DNA of 45,607 nucleotides from Methylobacterium platani (GCF_001653715.1 NZ_LWHQ01000042.1:1-45607), one strand, 5' to 3'. Positions 17,299 through 26,112 are shown, counted from the first letter of the stretch. Made by a program: numbers and translations. The notes: generated from the letters alone by a model not told the origin.

Positions 17299-18237
17299 AT
17301 GTCCCACCGCATCGTCTTCCTCGACCGCGAGACCCTGGATGCGACCCTGCGGCCCCCGAGCTTTCCGCACGAGTACGTCGAGCACGCGGTGACGGCGCCC
17401 GACGAGATCGTGGAACGGCTGAAGGGTGCCGACATCGCCATCGTCAACAAGGTGCCGATGCGCGAGGAGACCTTGAGCCAGCTGCCCGACCTGAAGCTGA
17501 TCGCGGTCGCGGCCACCGGTACCGACGTGGTCGACAAGGCCTTCGCCAAGTCCCGCGGCATCACCGTCGTCAACATCCGCAACTACGCCTTCAACACCGT
17601 GCCGGAGCACGTGATCGGGCTGATCTTCGCGCTTCGACGGGCGATCGTGCCCTACGCCAACTCGGTCCGGCGCGGCGACTGGGGCAGGGCGCGGCACTTC
17701 TGCTACTTCGATTACCCGATCCGGGACGTGGCCGGCTCGACGCTCGGCATCGTCGGCTACGGCGCGCTCGGCAAGTCGATCGGCCAGCGGGCCGAGGCGC
17801 TGGGCATGCGGGTAATCGCCTACGACGTGATGCCCCAACCGGGCCTCGTCGACCTCGACACGATCATCCGCGAGAGCGACGTCATCACGCTGCACGCGCC
17901 GCTGACGCCGGAGACCCGCAACATGATCGGCCGGGACGAGCTGGCGCGGATGAAGCGCGACGCGATCCTGATCAACACCGCCCGCGGCGGCCTCGTCGAC
18001 GAGGCGGCGCTGGCGGAAGCCCTGACCGCCGGCACGATCGGCGGCGCCGGCTTCGACGTTCTGACCTCCGAGCCGCCGCGGGACGACAACCCGCTGCTCG
18101 CCCTCGACCTGCCGAACCTCATCATCACCCCCCACGTCGCCTGGGCGAGCAAACAGGCGATGCAGATCCTCGCCGACCAGGTCGTCGACAACATCGAGGC
18201 CTTCGTGGCCGGCCGGCCGCAGAACGTGGTGGAGTAG
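17299..18237 (+). CDS. hprA: NADH-dependent hydroxypyruvate reductase
   Basis: Serine-cycle enzyme reducing hydroxypyruvate to D-glycerate. The 312-residue product belongs to the D-isomer-specific 2-hydroxyacid dehydrogenases and has the length of methylobacterial HprA. Features are the substrate-loop region VAATGTDVVD, the NAD-binding GxGxxG in LGIVGYGALGKSIG, INTARGGLVDE with the conserved Arg region, and the catalytic His in ITPHVAWAS. The start MSHRIVFLDRETLD at 17299 is the natural N-terminus; open frame upstream lies in the repeat-rich gap. mtdA follows 83 bp downstream, so hprA-mtdA-fchA is probably one transcript. Confidence 0.96.
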   Translation: MSHRIVFLDRETLDATLRPPSFPHEYVEHAVTAPDEIVERLKGADIAIVNKVPMREETLSQLPDLKLIAVAATGTDVVDKAFAKSRGITVVNIRNYAFNTVPEHVIGLIFALRRAIVPYANSVRRGDWGRARHFCYFDYPIRDVAGSTLGIVGYGALGKSIGQRAEALGMRVIAYDVMPQPGLVDLDTIIRESDVITLHAPLTPETRNMIGRDELARMKRDAILINTARGGLVDEAALAEALTAGTIGGAGFDVLTSEPPRDDNPLLALDLPNLIITPHVAWASKQAMQILADQVVDNIEAFVAGRPQNVVE

Positions 18238-18320
18238 GACGAGCGGGGGCGCTAACCCGCTCCCGCACCTCGAAGGATTGCCCCGCGTCGGCCGGAAGGC
18301 CCGCGGCGGAAAGGATGACG

Positions 18321-19181
18321 ATGAAGAAGCTTCTGTTCCAGTTCGATACCGACCCGATGCCCAGCGTGTTCGACGTGGTGGTGGGCTATGACGGCGGCGC
18401 CGACATCATCACCGGCTACCCCAATGTGACCCCTGAGAATGTCGGGGCGCTGGTCGACGGCACGATCTACACCCGCGGCGGCGCGGAGAAGAAATCGACC
18501 GCGATCTTCGTCGGCGGCGGCAGCATGGCGGCCGGCGAGGCGGTGTTCAAGGCGGTGCGCAAGCGCTTCTTCGGCCCGTTCCGGGTGTCGTGCATGCTCG
18601 ACTCCAACGGCTCGAACACCACCGCCGCGGCGGGCGTGGCGCTGGTCGCCAAGGCGGCGGGTTCGCTCCAGGGCAAGCGCGCCGTGGTGCTCGCCGGCAC
18701 CGGCCCGGTCGGCATGCGCTCGGCGGCGCTCCTCGCCAAGGAGGGCGCGACCGTCACGCTCGCCGGGCGCAACCTCGCCAAGGCGCAGGAGGCTGCCAAG
18801 ACCATCGAGGCCCGCTTCAAGGTCGAGATCCGGGCGATCGAGACGGCGGATGCCGAATCCCGCGGCGCGGCGCTCGCCGAGGCCGACGTGGCCTTCGCCG
18901 CCGGCGCGATCGGGCTCGAACTCGCCTCCGAGGCGCAGTGGAGCGCGGCCAAGGACCTCGCCTTCCTGGGCGATTACAACGCGCAGCCGCCGCTCGGCTT
19001 CGGCGGGATCGAGGCGACCGACAAGGGCAAGGAGCGCCACGGCAAGACCGTGTTCGGGGCGCTGGGCATCGGTGGCCTGAAGCTGAAGCTGCACCGGGCC
19101 TGCGTCGCCAAGCTGTTCGAGAGCAGCGAGCTGGTCCTCGACGCGGAAGAGATCTACGCGCTCGCGAAAGAGATGGCGTGA
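18321..19181 (+). CDS. mtdA: NADP-dependent methylene-H4F / methylene-H4MPT dehydrogenase
   Basis: Oxidoreductase interconverting methylene- and methenyl-tetrahydrofolate (and tetrahydromethanopterin) with NADP, linking formate assimilation to the serine cycle. The 286-residue product shows MtdA hallmarks: LLFQFDTDPMPSVFDVVVGY at the N-terminus, SCMLDSNGSNTTAAAGVALV, the NADP site VVLAGTGPVGMRSAALLA, DYNAQPPLGFGG, and LGIGGLKLKLHRACVAKL. Two ATGs lie at 18315 and 18321. GGAAAGG directly abuts the first, so the second gives proper spacing and the family-like start MKKLLFQF. Its stop overlaps the fchA start (TGATG). Diagnostic for methylotrophy of this type. Confidence 0.98.
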   Translation: MKKLLFQFDTDPMPSVFDVVVGYDGGADIITGYPNVTPENVGALVDGTIYTRGGAEKKSTAIFVGGGSMAAGEAVFKAVRKRFFGPFRVSCMLDSNGSNTTAAAGVALVAKAAGSLQGKRAVVLAGTGPVGMRSAALLAKEGATVTLAGRNLAKAQEAAKTIEARFKVEIRAIETADAESRGAALAEADVAFAAGAIGLELASEAQWSAAKDLAFLGDYNAQPPLGFGGIEATDKGKERHGKTVFGALGIGGLKLKLHRACVAKLFESSELVLDAEEIYALAKEMA

Positions 19182-19810
19182 TGGCGAAGGACGAGGACAC
19201 GATCCCGGGCTTCCTCGACGCGCTCGCGAGCGAGCGCCCGACCCCGGGCGGCGGCGGCGCCGCGGCGATCTCCGGCGCCATGGGGGCCGCCCTGGTCTCG
19301 ATGGTCTGCAACCTCACCATCGGCAAGAAGAAGTATGCCGAGGTCGAGGCCGAGATGATCGCGACCCGCGACCGCGCCGAGGCGTTGCGGGCCGAGCTCA
19401 CCGGCATGATCGCCGAGGACGTGACGGCGTTCGACGCGGTGATGGGCGCCTACGGGCTGCCGAAGGCGAGCGACGACGAGAAGGCGGCCCGCGCGGCCGC
19501 CATCCAGGACGCCCTGCGGCTCGCCACCGACGTGCCGCTCGCCTGCGCGAAGACCTGCCGGGCGGTGATCGACCTGTGCGAGGGGATCGCCGAGCGCGGC
19601 AACCTCAACGTGGTCAGCGATGCCGGCGTCGCCGTGCTGGCGGCCCAGGCCGGCCTGCGCAGCGCCGCCCTCAACGTCTACGTCAACGCCAAGGCGATCG
19701 AGGACCGGATCTTCGCGGACGGCCGCCTCGCCGACCTCGCCCGGGCGCTGGACGGCGCCGACGCCGTGACCGAGCGGGTCTACGGGCTGGTGAAGTCGAA
19801 GCTGACCTGA
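19181..19810 (+). CDS. fchA: Methenyltetrahydrofolate cyclohydrolase
   Basis: Converts methenyl-H4F to N10-formyl-H4F, working with MtdA in the H4F branch of C1 assimilation. The 209-residue product belongs to the FTCD cyclodeaminase-like helical fold. Visible features are the Gly-rich segment RPTPGGGGAAAISGAMGAALV at about 19-39, which lines the active site, MVCNLTIGKKKY, VTAFDAVMGAYGLPK, and NLNVVSDAGVAVL. Its ATG overlaps the mtdA stop by one base, so the two are translationally coupled. Two strong hairpins follow before mtkA. Identification is secure by sequence and by neighbours. Confidence 0.97.
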   Translation: MAKDEDTIPGFLDALASERPTPGGGGAAAISGAMGAALVSMVCNLTIGKKKYAEVEAEMIATRDRAEALRAELTGMIAEDVTAFDAVMGAYGLPKASDDEKAARAAAIQDALRLATDVPLACAKTCRAVIDLCEGIAERGNLNVVSDAGVAVLAAQAGLRSAALNVYVNAKAIEDRIFADGRLADLARALDGADAVTERVYGLVKSKLT

Positions 19811-19820
19811 CGGTCGGCGC

Positions 19821-19840
19821 GCCCGGCGAAGTCGCCGGGC
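19821..19840 (+). terminator. Hairpin after fchA
   Basis: GCCCGGCG (19821-19828) pairs with CGCCGGGC (19833-19840) around AAGT, starting 10 bp after the fchA stop. No T-run follows. It forms a pair with the stronger hairpin at 19874-19902 and may separate the hprA-mtdA-fchA message from mtkAB-ppc-mcl. Confidence 0.55.
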
Positions 19841-19873
19841 GACATTCTCAAATCAACGCACCGCGCTTTTCAG

Positions 19874-19902
19874 CCGGGCGCGAGGGAACCCCTCGCGCCC
19901 GG
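19874..19902 (+). terminator. Strong 13-bp hairpin upstream of mtkA
   Basis: CCGGGCGCGAGGG (19874-19886) pairs perfectly with CCCTCGCGCCCGG (19890-19902), leaving a three-base AAC loop. It lies 37 bp before the mtkA start. It could be a terminator, an mRNA-stabilising stem or an attenuator. There is no T-run. Confidence 0.6.
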
Positions 19903-19938
19903 AACGGGAAGCCTTTGCCCACACGACAGGAGGACGCC

Positions 19939-21108
19939 ATGGACGTGCACGAGTACCAGGCCAAGGAGCTGCTCGCGAGCTTCGGCGTGCCGATCCCGAA
20001 GGGGGCCGTGGCGTTCAGCCCCGACCAGGCGGTCTACGCCGCGACCGAGCTCGGCGGCGGGCACTGGGCGGTGAAGGCGCAGATTCATGCCGGCGCCCGC
20101 GGCAAGGCCGGCGGCATCCGCCTCTGCCGCACCACCCACGAGGTCCGCGACGCGGCCAACGACCTCCTCGGCCGCCGCCTCGTCACGCACCAGACCGGCC
20201 CCGAGGGCAAGCCGGTGCAGCGGGTCTACATCGAGACCGCCGACCCGTTCGAGCGCGAGCTCTATCTCGGCATCGTCCTCGACCGGAAGGTCGAGCGGGT
20301 GCGGGTCGTCGCCTCCAAGGCCGGCGGCATGGACATCGAAGAGATCGCCGCGACCGATCCCGACGCGCTGCTGCAGGTGGTGGTGGAACCGGCGGTCGGC
20401 CTGCAGCCCTTCGAGGCGCGCGAACTCGCCTTCCAGCTCGGCCTCACCATCAAGCAGGTCGGCGCCGCCGTGAAGACGATCATGAGCGCCTATCGCGCCT
20501 TCCGCGATTGCGACGCCGTGATGCTGGAGATCAACCCGCTGGTCGTGACCCGCGACGACCGGGTGCTGGCGCTCGACGCCAAGATGTCGTTCGACGACAA
20601 CGCCCTGTTCCGGCGCCGCCAGATCGCCGACATGCACGATCCCTCGCAGAGCGACCCGCGCGAGGCCCAGGCCGCCGAGCACAACCTGAACTACATCGGC
20701 CTCGACGGCGAGATCGGCTGCATCGTCAACGGCGCCGGCCTCGCCATGGCGACGATGGACATGATCAAGCACGCCGGCGGCGAGCCGGCGAACTTCCTCG
20801 ATGTCGGCGGCGGCGCCTCGCCGCAGCGGGTCGCCACCGCCTTCCGCCTCGTCCTGTCGGACCCGAACGTGCGGGCGATCCTGGTCAACATCTTCGCGGG
20901 CATCAACCGCTGCGACTGGATCGCCGAGGGCGTCGTCCAGGCCGCCCGCGAGGTGAAGATCGGCGTGCCGCTGGTGGTGCGGCTCGCCGGCACCAACGTC
21001 GAGGCCGGCAAGGCGATCCTCGAGAAGAGCGGCCTCGACCTCATCACCGCCGACACCCTGACGGAGGCCGCGGAGAAAGCCGTGGCCGCCATCCGCGCCA
21101 AGAACTGA
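19939..21108 (+). CDS. mtkA: Malate-CoA ligase (malate thiokinase) beta subunit
   Basis: With MtkB, forms malyl-CoA from malate, CoA and ATP in the serine cycle. The 389-residue product is a succinyl-CoA synthetase beta-type protein: N-terminal ATP-grasp domain (MDVHEYQAKELLASFGVPIP, VKAQIHAGARGKAGG), MLEINPLVV with the metal ligands, and a C-terminal flavodoxin-like domain with NFLDVGGGASPQ and ILVNIFAGINRCDWIAEG. ACAGGAGGA precedes the ATG. mtkB follows 12 bp later. The choice of Mtk over SucC rests on the cluster; a housekeeping sucCD pair would normally sit near mdh. Confidence 0.96.
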   Translation: MDVHEYQAKELLASFGVPIPKGAVAFSPDQAVYAATELGGGHWAVKAQIHAGARGKAGGIRLCRTTHEVRDAANDLLGRRLVTHQTGPEGKPVQRVYIETADPFERELYLGIVLDRKVERVRVVASKAGGMDIEEIAATDPDALLQVVVEPAVGLQPFEARELAFQLGLTIKQVGAAVKTIMSAYRAFRDCDAVMLEINPLVVTRDDRVLALDAKMSFDDNALFRRRQIADMHDPSQSDPREAQAAEHNLNYIGLDGEIGCIVNGAGLAMATMDMIKHAGGEPANFLDVGGGASPQRVATAFRLVLSDPNVRAILVNIFAGINRCDWIAEGVVQAAREVKIGVPLVVRLAGTNVEAGKAILEKSGLDLITADTLTEAAEKAVAAIRAKN

Positions 21109-21120
21109 GGGGGACGCCCG

Positions 21121-22020
21121 ATGAGCATCCTGATCGACGAGACGACCCGGATCCTGGTCCAGGGCATCACCGGGGACAAGGGCAGCTTCCACGCCCGCGA
21201 GATGGTCGAGTACGGCTCGAACGTCGTCGCGGGCGTCACCCCGGGCAAGGGCGGCCGCACCGAGCACGGCGTGCCGGTCTTCGACACCGTCCGCCGGGCG
21301 GTGCAGGAGACGGGGGCTGAAGCCAGCATCACCTTCGTGGCCCCGCCGTTTGCCGCCGACGCCATCATGGAGGCGGCGGATGCCGGCATCCGGCTGATCT
21401 GCTCGATCACCGACGGCATCCCGGCCCAGGACATGATGCGGGTCAAGCGCTACCTGCGGCGCTACCCCCGGGAGCGCCGGCCGATGGTGGTCGGGCCCAA
21501 CTGCGCCGGCATCATCTCGCCCGGCAAGGCGATGCTCGGCATCATGCCGGGCCACATCTACCTCAAGGGCAATATCGGGGTGATCTCGCGCTCCGGCACG
21601 CTGGGTTACGAGGCCGCGGCGCAGATGAAGGCGGTGGGCCTCGGCATCTCGACCTCGGTCGGCATCGGCGGCGATCCCATCAACGGCTCGTCCTTCCTCG
21701 ACCACCTCGCCCTGTTCGAGGAGGACCCGGACACCGACGCGGTCTTGATGATCGGCGAGATCGGCGGTCCCCAGGAGGCCGAGGCCGCGGCCTGGATCCA
21801 GCAGAACATGAAGAAGCCGGTGGTCGGCTTCGTCGCCGGCCTCACGGCGCCGAAGGGCCGCAAGATGGGGCATGCCGGCGCGATCATCTCGGCGGCCGGC
21901 GACAGCGCGGGCGAGAAGGCCGAGATCATGCGCTCCTACGGTCTCACCGTGGCCCCGAGCCCCGGCGCCTTCGGGACGACCATGGCGCAGGTGATGGCGC
22001 AGCACCGCAAGGCGGCGTGA
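21121..22020 (+). CDS. mtkB: Malate-CoA ligase (malate thiokinase) alpha subunit
   Basis: Partner of MtkA; carries the CoA-binding domain and the phosphorylated histidine. The 299-residue product begins MSILIDETTRILVQGITGDKG, with the Rossmann CoA-binding segment, then PNCAGIISPGKAMLGIMPGH, VISRSGTLGYEA, and the active His251 in KMGHAGAI. Members of this family that act on succinate have the same motifs, so malate specificity is inferred from position between mtkA and ppc. GAGGGGGA before the ATG is the ribosome site. An inverted-repeat element lies directly after the stop. Confidence 0.96.
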   Translation: MSILIDETTRILVQGITGDKGSFHAREMVEYGSNVVAGVTPGKGGRTEHGVPVFDTVRRAVQETGAEASITFVAPPFAADAIMEAADAGIRLICSITDGIPAQDMMRVKRYLRRYPRERRPMVVGPNCAGIISPGKAMLGIMPGHIYLKGNIGVISRSGTLGYEAAAQMKAVGLGISTSVGIGGDPINGSSFLDHLALFEEDPDTDAVLMIGEIGGPQEAEAAAWIQQNMKKPVVGFVAGLTAPKGRKMGHAGAIISAAGDSAGEKAEIMRSYGLTVAPSPGAFGTTMAQVMAQHRKAA

Positions 22021-22023
22021 TGC

Positions 22024-22138
22024 TCCCTCTCTCCTCCCCCTTGTGGGGAGGAGCCGGAGGTGGGGGTGGTGCCGCGTAAAGCGAGGCGGTGCCTCCTGCA
22101 CCACCCCCACCCCTGACCCCTCCCCACAAGGGGGAGGG
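22024..22138. repeat. Inverted-repeat element, copy 2 (mtkB-ppc gap)
   Basis: Left arm about 22026-22071 and right arm about 22098-22138 form an imperfect palindrome of roughly 40 bp per arm. The arms share TCCCCCTTGTGGGGAGG and GGTGGGGGTGGTGC in inverted form. The centre holds GCCGCGTAAAGCGAGG. The same arm style and GTAAAGC centre are found at 16995-17122. It fills almost the whole gap, and the right arm carries in-frame codons ahead of ppc. Confidence 0.75.
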
Positions 22139-22169
22139 AAACTCCCTCGACCCCCACGGGGAGCCCCCG

Positions 22170-24917
22170 ATGATCCACACTCCCGTTCCCGACACGCCCT
22201 TCGTCCCGCCGCTGATCTCCGGCACCGAGGACCGCGTCGCCCTCGACGTGCTGTTCCGCTCGCTGGTGGATGTCTGCCGGCGCCACCAGCCGGAGCTGGA
22301 GGCGGTCCTGCGCGGCCAGGCGGACATCGCCGGGCTGTCGCCGGAGCTGACGGCGCGGGCGCTGCAGGTCCAGGGCATCTGGTTCCAGCTGATCGCGATC
22401 GCCGAGCAGAACACCGCGATGCGCCGGCGCCGCCACGTCGAGCGCAATGCCGGCCGCGACCGGCTGAAGAACTCGTTCAGCGCCGTCCTGGCGCGGGCCG
22501 CCGCGCAGGGCGTGCCGGCGCAGGCGGTCCACGACCTCCTCGACTCGCTGCGCGTGCGCCCGACGCTCACCGCGCACCCGACCGAGGCCAAGCGGGTCAC
22601 GGTGCTGGAGAAGTTCCGGCGCATCTACCTGATCCTGAAGGAACTGGAGATGCCGCGCTGGACCGAGCGCGAGCGCCAGGCCCTGATGAACGACCTGCGC
22701 GACGAGGTCGAGCTGGTCTGGATGACCGGCGAGCTGCATCTCGAGAAGCCGACCGTCGACAGGGAGGTGGCCTGGGGCCTGCACTTCTTCGACGAGACGC
22801 TGTTCGAGATGCTGCCCGAGACCCTCGGCTCGCTCGAGGAGGCGCTGGAGGCCGCCTATCCGGGCACCCGGTTCGAGGTGCCGGCCTTCTTCCAGTTCGG
22901 CTCGTGGATCGGCGGCGACCGGGACGGCAACCCCTTCGTCACCGCCGAGGTCACGCGGCGCACCCTGCGGCGCAACGCGCGCGCGAGCCTCACCCGCTAC
23001 CGCGACGGGATCGCCGGGCTCGCCCGCACCCTGTCGATCAGCGCCCGTGCGCTTCCGGTTCCGGAGGAGTTCGCGGCGGCGCTCGCCGACCAGCTCGCGC
23101 TCCAGCCGGACGGTGAGGCGATCGCGCGGCGCAACCCCGGCGAGCCCTATCGCCAGTTCCTGACCTGCCTGAGCCGGCGCCTCGACGCGACGATGGCCGG
23201 GCTGGACGACGAATCCGGGCCCGAGGCGACCGGTCCCGGCTACGGCGATGCCGACCTGCTGATCGCCGACCTGCGCGCCCTGGAGCAAGGCCTATCCGAG
23301 GCCGGCTGCCCGTCGCTGTCCGCCAACCGGGTGCGCCCGGTGCGCCGGATGGTCGAGATCTTCCGCTTCTCGACCGTGCGCCTCGACATCCGCGAGAACA
23401 CCACCCGCACCACCCGGGCGCTCCAGGCCCTGTGGCGCCGGATGCGCGATGGCGAGCCGCCGGACGTCGACGCTCCGGCCTGGACCGCCTGGCTCGAGGC
23501 CGAGCTCGCGCGTCCCCTCGACGGCCCGTCGGACATCTCCGGCCTGCCCGAGGAGGCGCAGGAGACGCTCGCGACCTTCCGGCTGGTGGCGGAGATGCGC
23601 GGCAGCCTCGACCGCGAGGCCTTCGGGTCCTTCGTGCTGTCGATGACCCATTCGGTCCCCGACATCCTCGGCGTCTACCTGCTGGCGAAAACGGCGGGAG
23701 TCTTCCTCGATGCGGCCGGGATCGAGGTCTGCCCGCTGCCGATCGTGCCCTTGTTCGAGACCATCGACGACCTGCGCGCCGCCCCCGCGATCATGCGGAC
23801 GCTGCTCAAGGTCCCGGTCGTGCGCCGCTCCGCCCGCCAGCAGGGCGGGGTGCAGGAAGTGATGATCGGCTACTCCGATTCGAACAAGGACGGCGGCTTC
23901 GTCGCCTCGAACTGGGAGCTGGCCAAGGCGCAGCGGCTGCTCACCCAGGTCGGCGAGCAGGCGGGGATCGGCATCGCGTTCTTCCATGGCCGCGGCGGCT
24001 CGGTCAGCCGCGGCGGCGCGCCGACCGCCCGGGCGATCGCCGCCCAGCCGCCGGGCTCGATCCGGGGCCGGTTCCGCACCACCGAGCAGGGCGAGGTGGT
24101 GTCGTTCAAGTACGCCAACCGCGGCACCGCCGCCTACCAGATGGAGCTGCTGGCCTCGGCGGTGCTGGCGCACGCCCTCGACGGCGCCGCCGGCGGGGTC
24201 CCGGCGGCCAGCCCCGAATTCGACGACGTGATGGAGGCCCTGTCCGGCGCCTCGCGGGCGGCCTACGTGCGGCTCCTGACGCATCCGGACCTCGTGACCT
24301 ATTTCGGCGCCGCGAGCCCGCTCGACGAGATCGCGCTCCTCAACATCGGCTCGCGCCCGGCCCGCCGCTTCGGCGCCCGCAGCCTCGCCGACCTGCGGGC
24401 GATCCCCTGGGTCTTCGCCTGGAGCCAGAACCGGCACGGCATCACCGGCTGGTACGGGGTCGGCAGCGGGTTGAAGAGCCTCCTCGACGTGCGCGGCGAG
24501 GCCGGCCGGCGGCTGCTGCGGCGGATGTTCGAGCGCTCGCCGCTGTTCCGCCTGATCATGGACGAGGTCGAGAAGACCCTGCTGACGGTCGATCTCGGGC
24601 TCGCCCGCGACTTCGCCGGCCTGTGTCCGGACGAGGGCGCGCGCGAGGCGATCTTCGCGATGATCGAGGCCGAGTACCGGCTGACCTGCGCCATGGCGCT
24701 GGAGGTGAGCGGTGCCCGCAGCCTCGCCGAGCGGTTCCCGCTCTATCGCGGGCGGCTCAGCGAGCGGCTGCCGGTGCTCAACCAGGTCAGCCGCGAGCAG
24801 GTCGATCTGCTGCGCCGCTTCCGGGCCGAGACCGACGAGGCCGAGCGCGAGACGCTGAAATCGGCCCTGCTCCTGTCGATCAACTGCGTCGCGACCGGGT
24901 TCGGGGCGACGGGGTGA
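22170..24917 (+). CDS. ppc: Phosphoenolpyruvate carboxylase
   Basis: Carboxylates PEP to oxaloacetate, the CO2-fixing step of the serine cycle. The 915-residue product has the catalytic His136 in LTAHPTEAKR, GSWIGGDRDGNPFVTAE, the motif MIGYSDSNKDGGF, FFHGRGGSVSRGGAP and FRTTEQGEVVSFKY, all hallmark Ppc segments. It ends ATGFGATG, where many family members end in NTG. The start at 22170 has GGGGAG upstream; an in-frame ATG at 22089 would place translation in the repeat element and give a Pro-rich leader, so it is less likely. Methylobacterial Ppc enzymes of this cluster are often less allosterically controlled, which cannot be read here. Confidence 0.97.
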   Translation: MIHTPVPDTPFVPPLISGTEDRVALDVLFRSLVDVCRRHQPELEAVLRGQADIAGLSPELTARALQVQGIWFQLIAIAEQNTAMRRRRHVERNAGRDRLKNSFSAVLARAAAQGVPAQAVHDLLDSLRVRPTLTAHPTEAKRVTVLEKFRRIYLILKELEMPRWTERERQALMNDLRDEVELVWMTGELHLEKPTVDREVAWGLHFFDETLFEMLPETLGSLEEALEAAYPGTRFEVPAFFQFGSWIGGDRDGNPFVTAEVTRRTLRRNARASLTRYRDGIAGLARTLSISARALPVPEEFAAALADQLALQPDGEAIARRNPGEPYRQFLTCLSRRLDATMAGLDDESGPEATGPGYGDADLLIADLRALEQGLSEAGCPSLSANRVRPVRRMVEIFRFSTVRLDIRENTTRTTRALQALWRRMRDGEPPDVDAPAWTAWLEAELARPLDGPSDISGLPEEAQETLATFRLVAEMRGSLDREAFGSFVLSMTHSVPDILGVYLLAKTAGVFLDAAGIEVCPLPIVPLFETIDDLRAAPAIMRTLLKVPVVRRSARQQGGVQEVMIGYSDSNKDGGFVASNWELAKAQRLLTQVGEQAGIGIAFFHGRGGSVSRGGAPTARAIAAQPPGSIRGRFRTTEQGEVVSFKYANRGTAAYQMELLASAVLAHALDGAAGGVPAASPEFDDVMEALSGASRAAYVRLLTHPDLVTYFGAASPLDEIALLNIGSRPARRFGARSLADLRAIPWVFAWSQNRHGITGWYGVGSGLKSLLDVRGEAGRRLLRRMFERSPLFRLIMDEVEKTLLTVDLGLARDFAGLCPDEGAREAIFAMIEAEYRLTCAMALEVSGARSLAERFPLYRGRLSERLPVLNQVSREQVDLLRRFRAETDEAERETLKSALLLSINCVATGFGATG

Positions 24918-25101
24918 GAGTGTCATGCCCGATCGCCGGACGAGGCACCAATCCTGTTCTCCCAGTGGGCGGCAGGTCTGTCCGGCAAAAGGGGGGAGGG
25001 GAAAAAGCCCGCGCCGCTCCTAACCCACCGGCCCCCCACCTTCCGCCACGTTGCGTCCGTCCCCGACGGACCGCCAAATGATCCCCAGGAGGAAACCCGA
25101 A

Positions 25102-26076
25102 ATGAGCTTCACCCTCGTCCAGCAAGCCACGCCGCGCCTGCACCGTTCCGAGCTGGCGGTGCCCGGCTCGAACCCGACCTTCATGGAGAAATCGGCGAAA
25201 TCCACCGCCGACGTGATCTTCCTCGACCTCGAGGACGCGGTCGCGCCCGACGACAAGGAGCAAGCGCGCAAGAACATCGTCCAGGCCCTCAACGAGATCG
25301 ATTGGGGCACGAAGACGATGATGATCCGCATCAACGGCCTCGACACCCACTACATGTACCGCGACGTGATCGACATCGTCGAGGCCTGCCCGCGCCTCGA
25401 CATGATCCTGATCCCGAAGGTCGGCGTGCCGCAGGACGTCTACGCCATCGACGTGCTGGTGACCCAGATCGAGCAGGCCAAGCGCCGTGAGAAGAAGATC
25501 GGCTTCGAGGTGCTGATCGAGACGGCGCTCGGCATGGCCAATGTCGAGGCGATCGCCCAGTCCTCGAAGCGGCTCGAGGCGATGTCGTTCGGCGTCGCCG
25601 ACTACGCCGCCTCGCTGCGTGCCCGCTCGACCGTGATCGGCGGCGTCAACCCGGACTACTCGGTGCTGACCGACAAGGACGAGACGGGGGGGCGCCAGAC
25701 CCACTGGCAGGACCCCTGGCTGTTCGCCCAGAACCGGATGCTGGTCGCCTGCCGCGCCTACGGGTTGCGGCCGATCGACGGGCCGTTCGGCGACTTCTCC
25801 GATCCGGACGGCTACCGCTCCGCGGCACGGCGCTGCGCGGCCCTCGGCTTCGAGGGCAAGTGGGCGATCCACCCCTCGCAGATCGATCTCGCCAACGAGG
25901 TCTTCACCCCGAGCGAGGCCGAGGTGACCAAGGCGCGGCGCATCCTGGCGGCGATGGAGGAGGCGGCCAGGGCCGGCCGCGGCGCCGTCTCGCTCGACGG
26001 GCGCCTCATCGACATCGCGTCGATCCGCATGGCCGAGGCGCTGATCGGCAAGGCCGACGCGATGGCCCGCGCCTGA
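25102..26076 (+). CDS. mcl: Malyl-CoA / beta-methylmalyl-CoA lyase
   Basis: Cleaves malyl-CoA to acetyl-CoA and glyoxylate, closing the serine cycle; it also acts in the ethylmalonyl-CoA pathway. The 324-residue product belongs to the CitE/HpcH TIM-barrel family. Visible features are RSELAVPGSNPTFMEKSAKS, the metal-binding FLDLEDAVAPDDK, ILIPKVGVPQDV, FEVLIETALGMANVEAIA and GFEGKWAIHPSQI near the C-terminus. AGGAGGAAA before the ATG is a strong ribosome site. The 184-bp gap after ppc holds no gene. It is the last gene of the cluster. The lyase is also written mclA or mcl1 in different strains. Confidence 0.96.
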   Translation: MSFTLVQQATPRLHRSELAVPGSNPTFMEKSAKSTADVIFLDLEDAVAPDDKEQARKNIVQALNEIDWGTKTMMIRINGLDTHYMYRDVIDIVEACPRLDMILIPKVGVPQDVYAIDVLVTQIEQAKRREKKIGFEVLIETALGMANVEAIAQSSKRLEAMSFGVADYAASLRARSTVIGGVNPDYSVLTDKDETGGRQTHWQDPWLFAQNRMLVACRAYGLRPIDGPFGDFSDPDGYRSAARRCAALGFEGKWAIHPSQIDLANEVFTPSEAEVTKARRILAAMEEAARAGRGAVSLDGRLIDIASIRMAEALIGKADAMARA

Positions 26077-26087
26077 CCACGCCGAGG

Positions 26088-26112
26088 CGGCGCGCGGTGA
26101 GACGTCGCGCCG
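26088..26112 (+). terminator. Weak candidate terminator after mcl
   Basis: CGGCGCG (26088-26094) pairs with CGCGCCG (26106-26112) across an 11-nt loop, starting 12 bp after the mcl stop. There is no T-run. Position at the end of the serine-cycle cluster makes it plausible. Confidence 0.35.

Noticed and set aside
19939..22020. Succinyl-CoA synthetase (sucCD)
   Set aside because: Motifs are shared, but the position between fchA and ppc-mcl inside the serine-cycle cluster points to malate thiokinase mtkAB.
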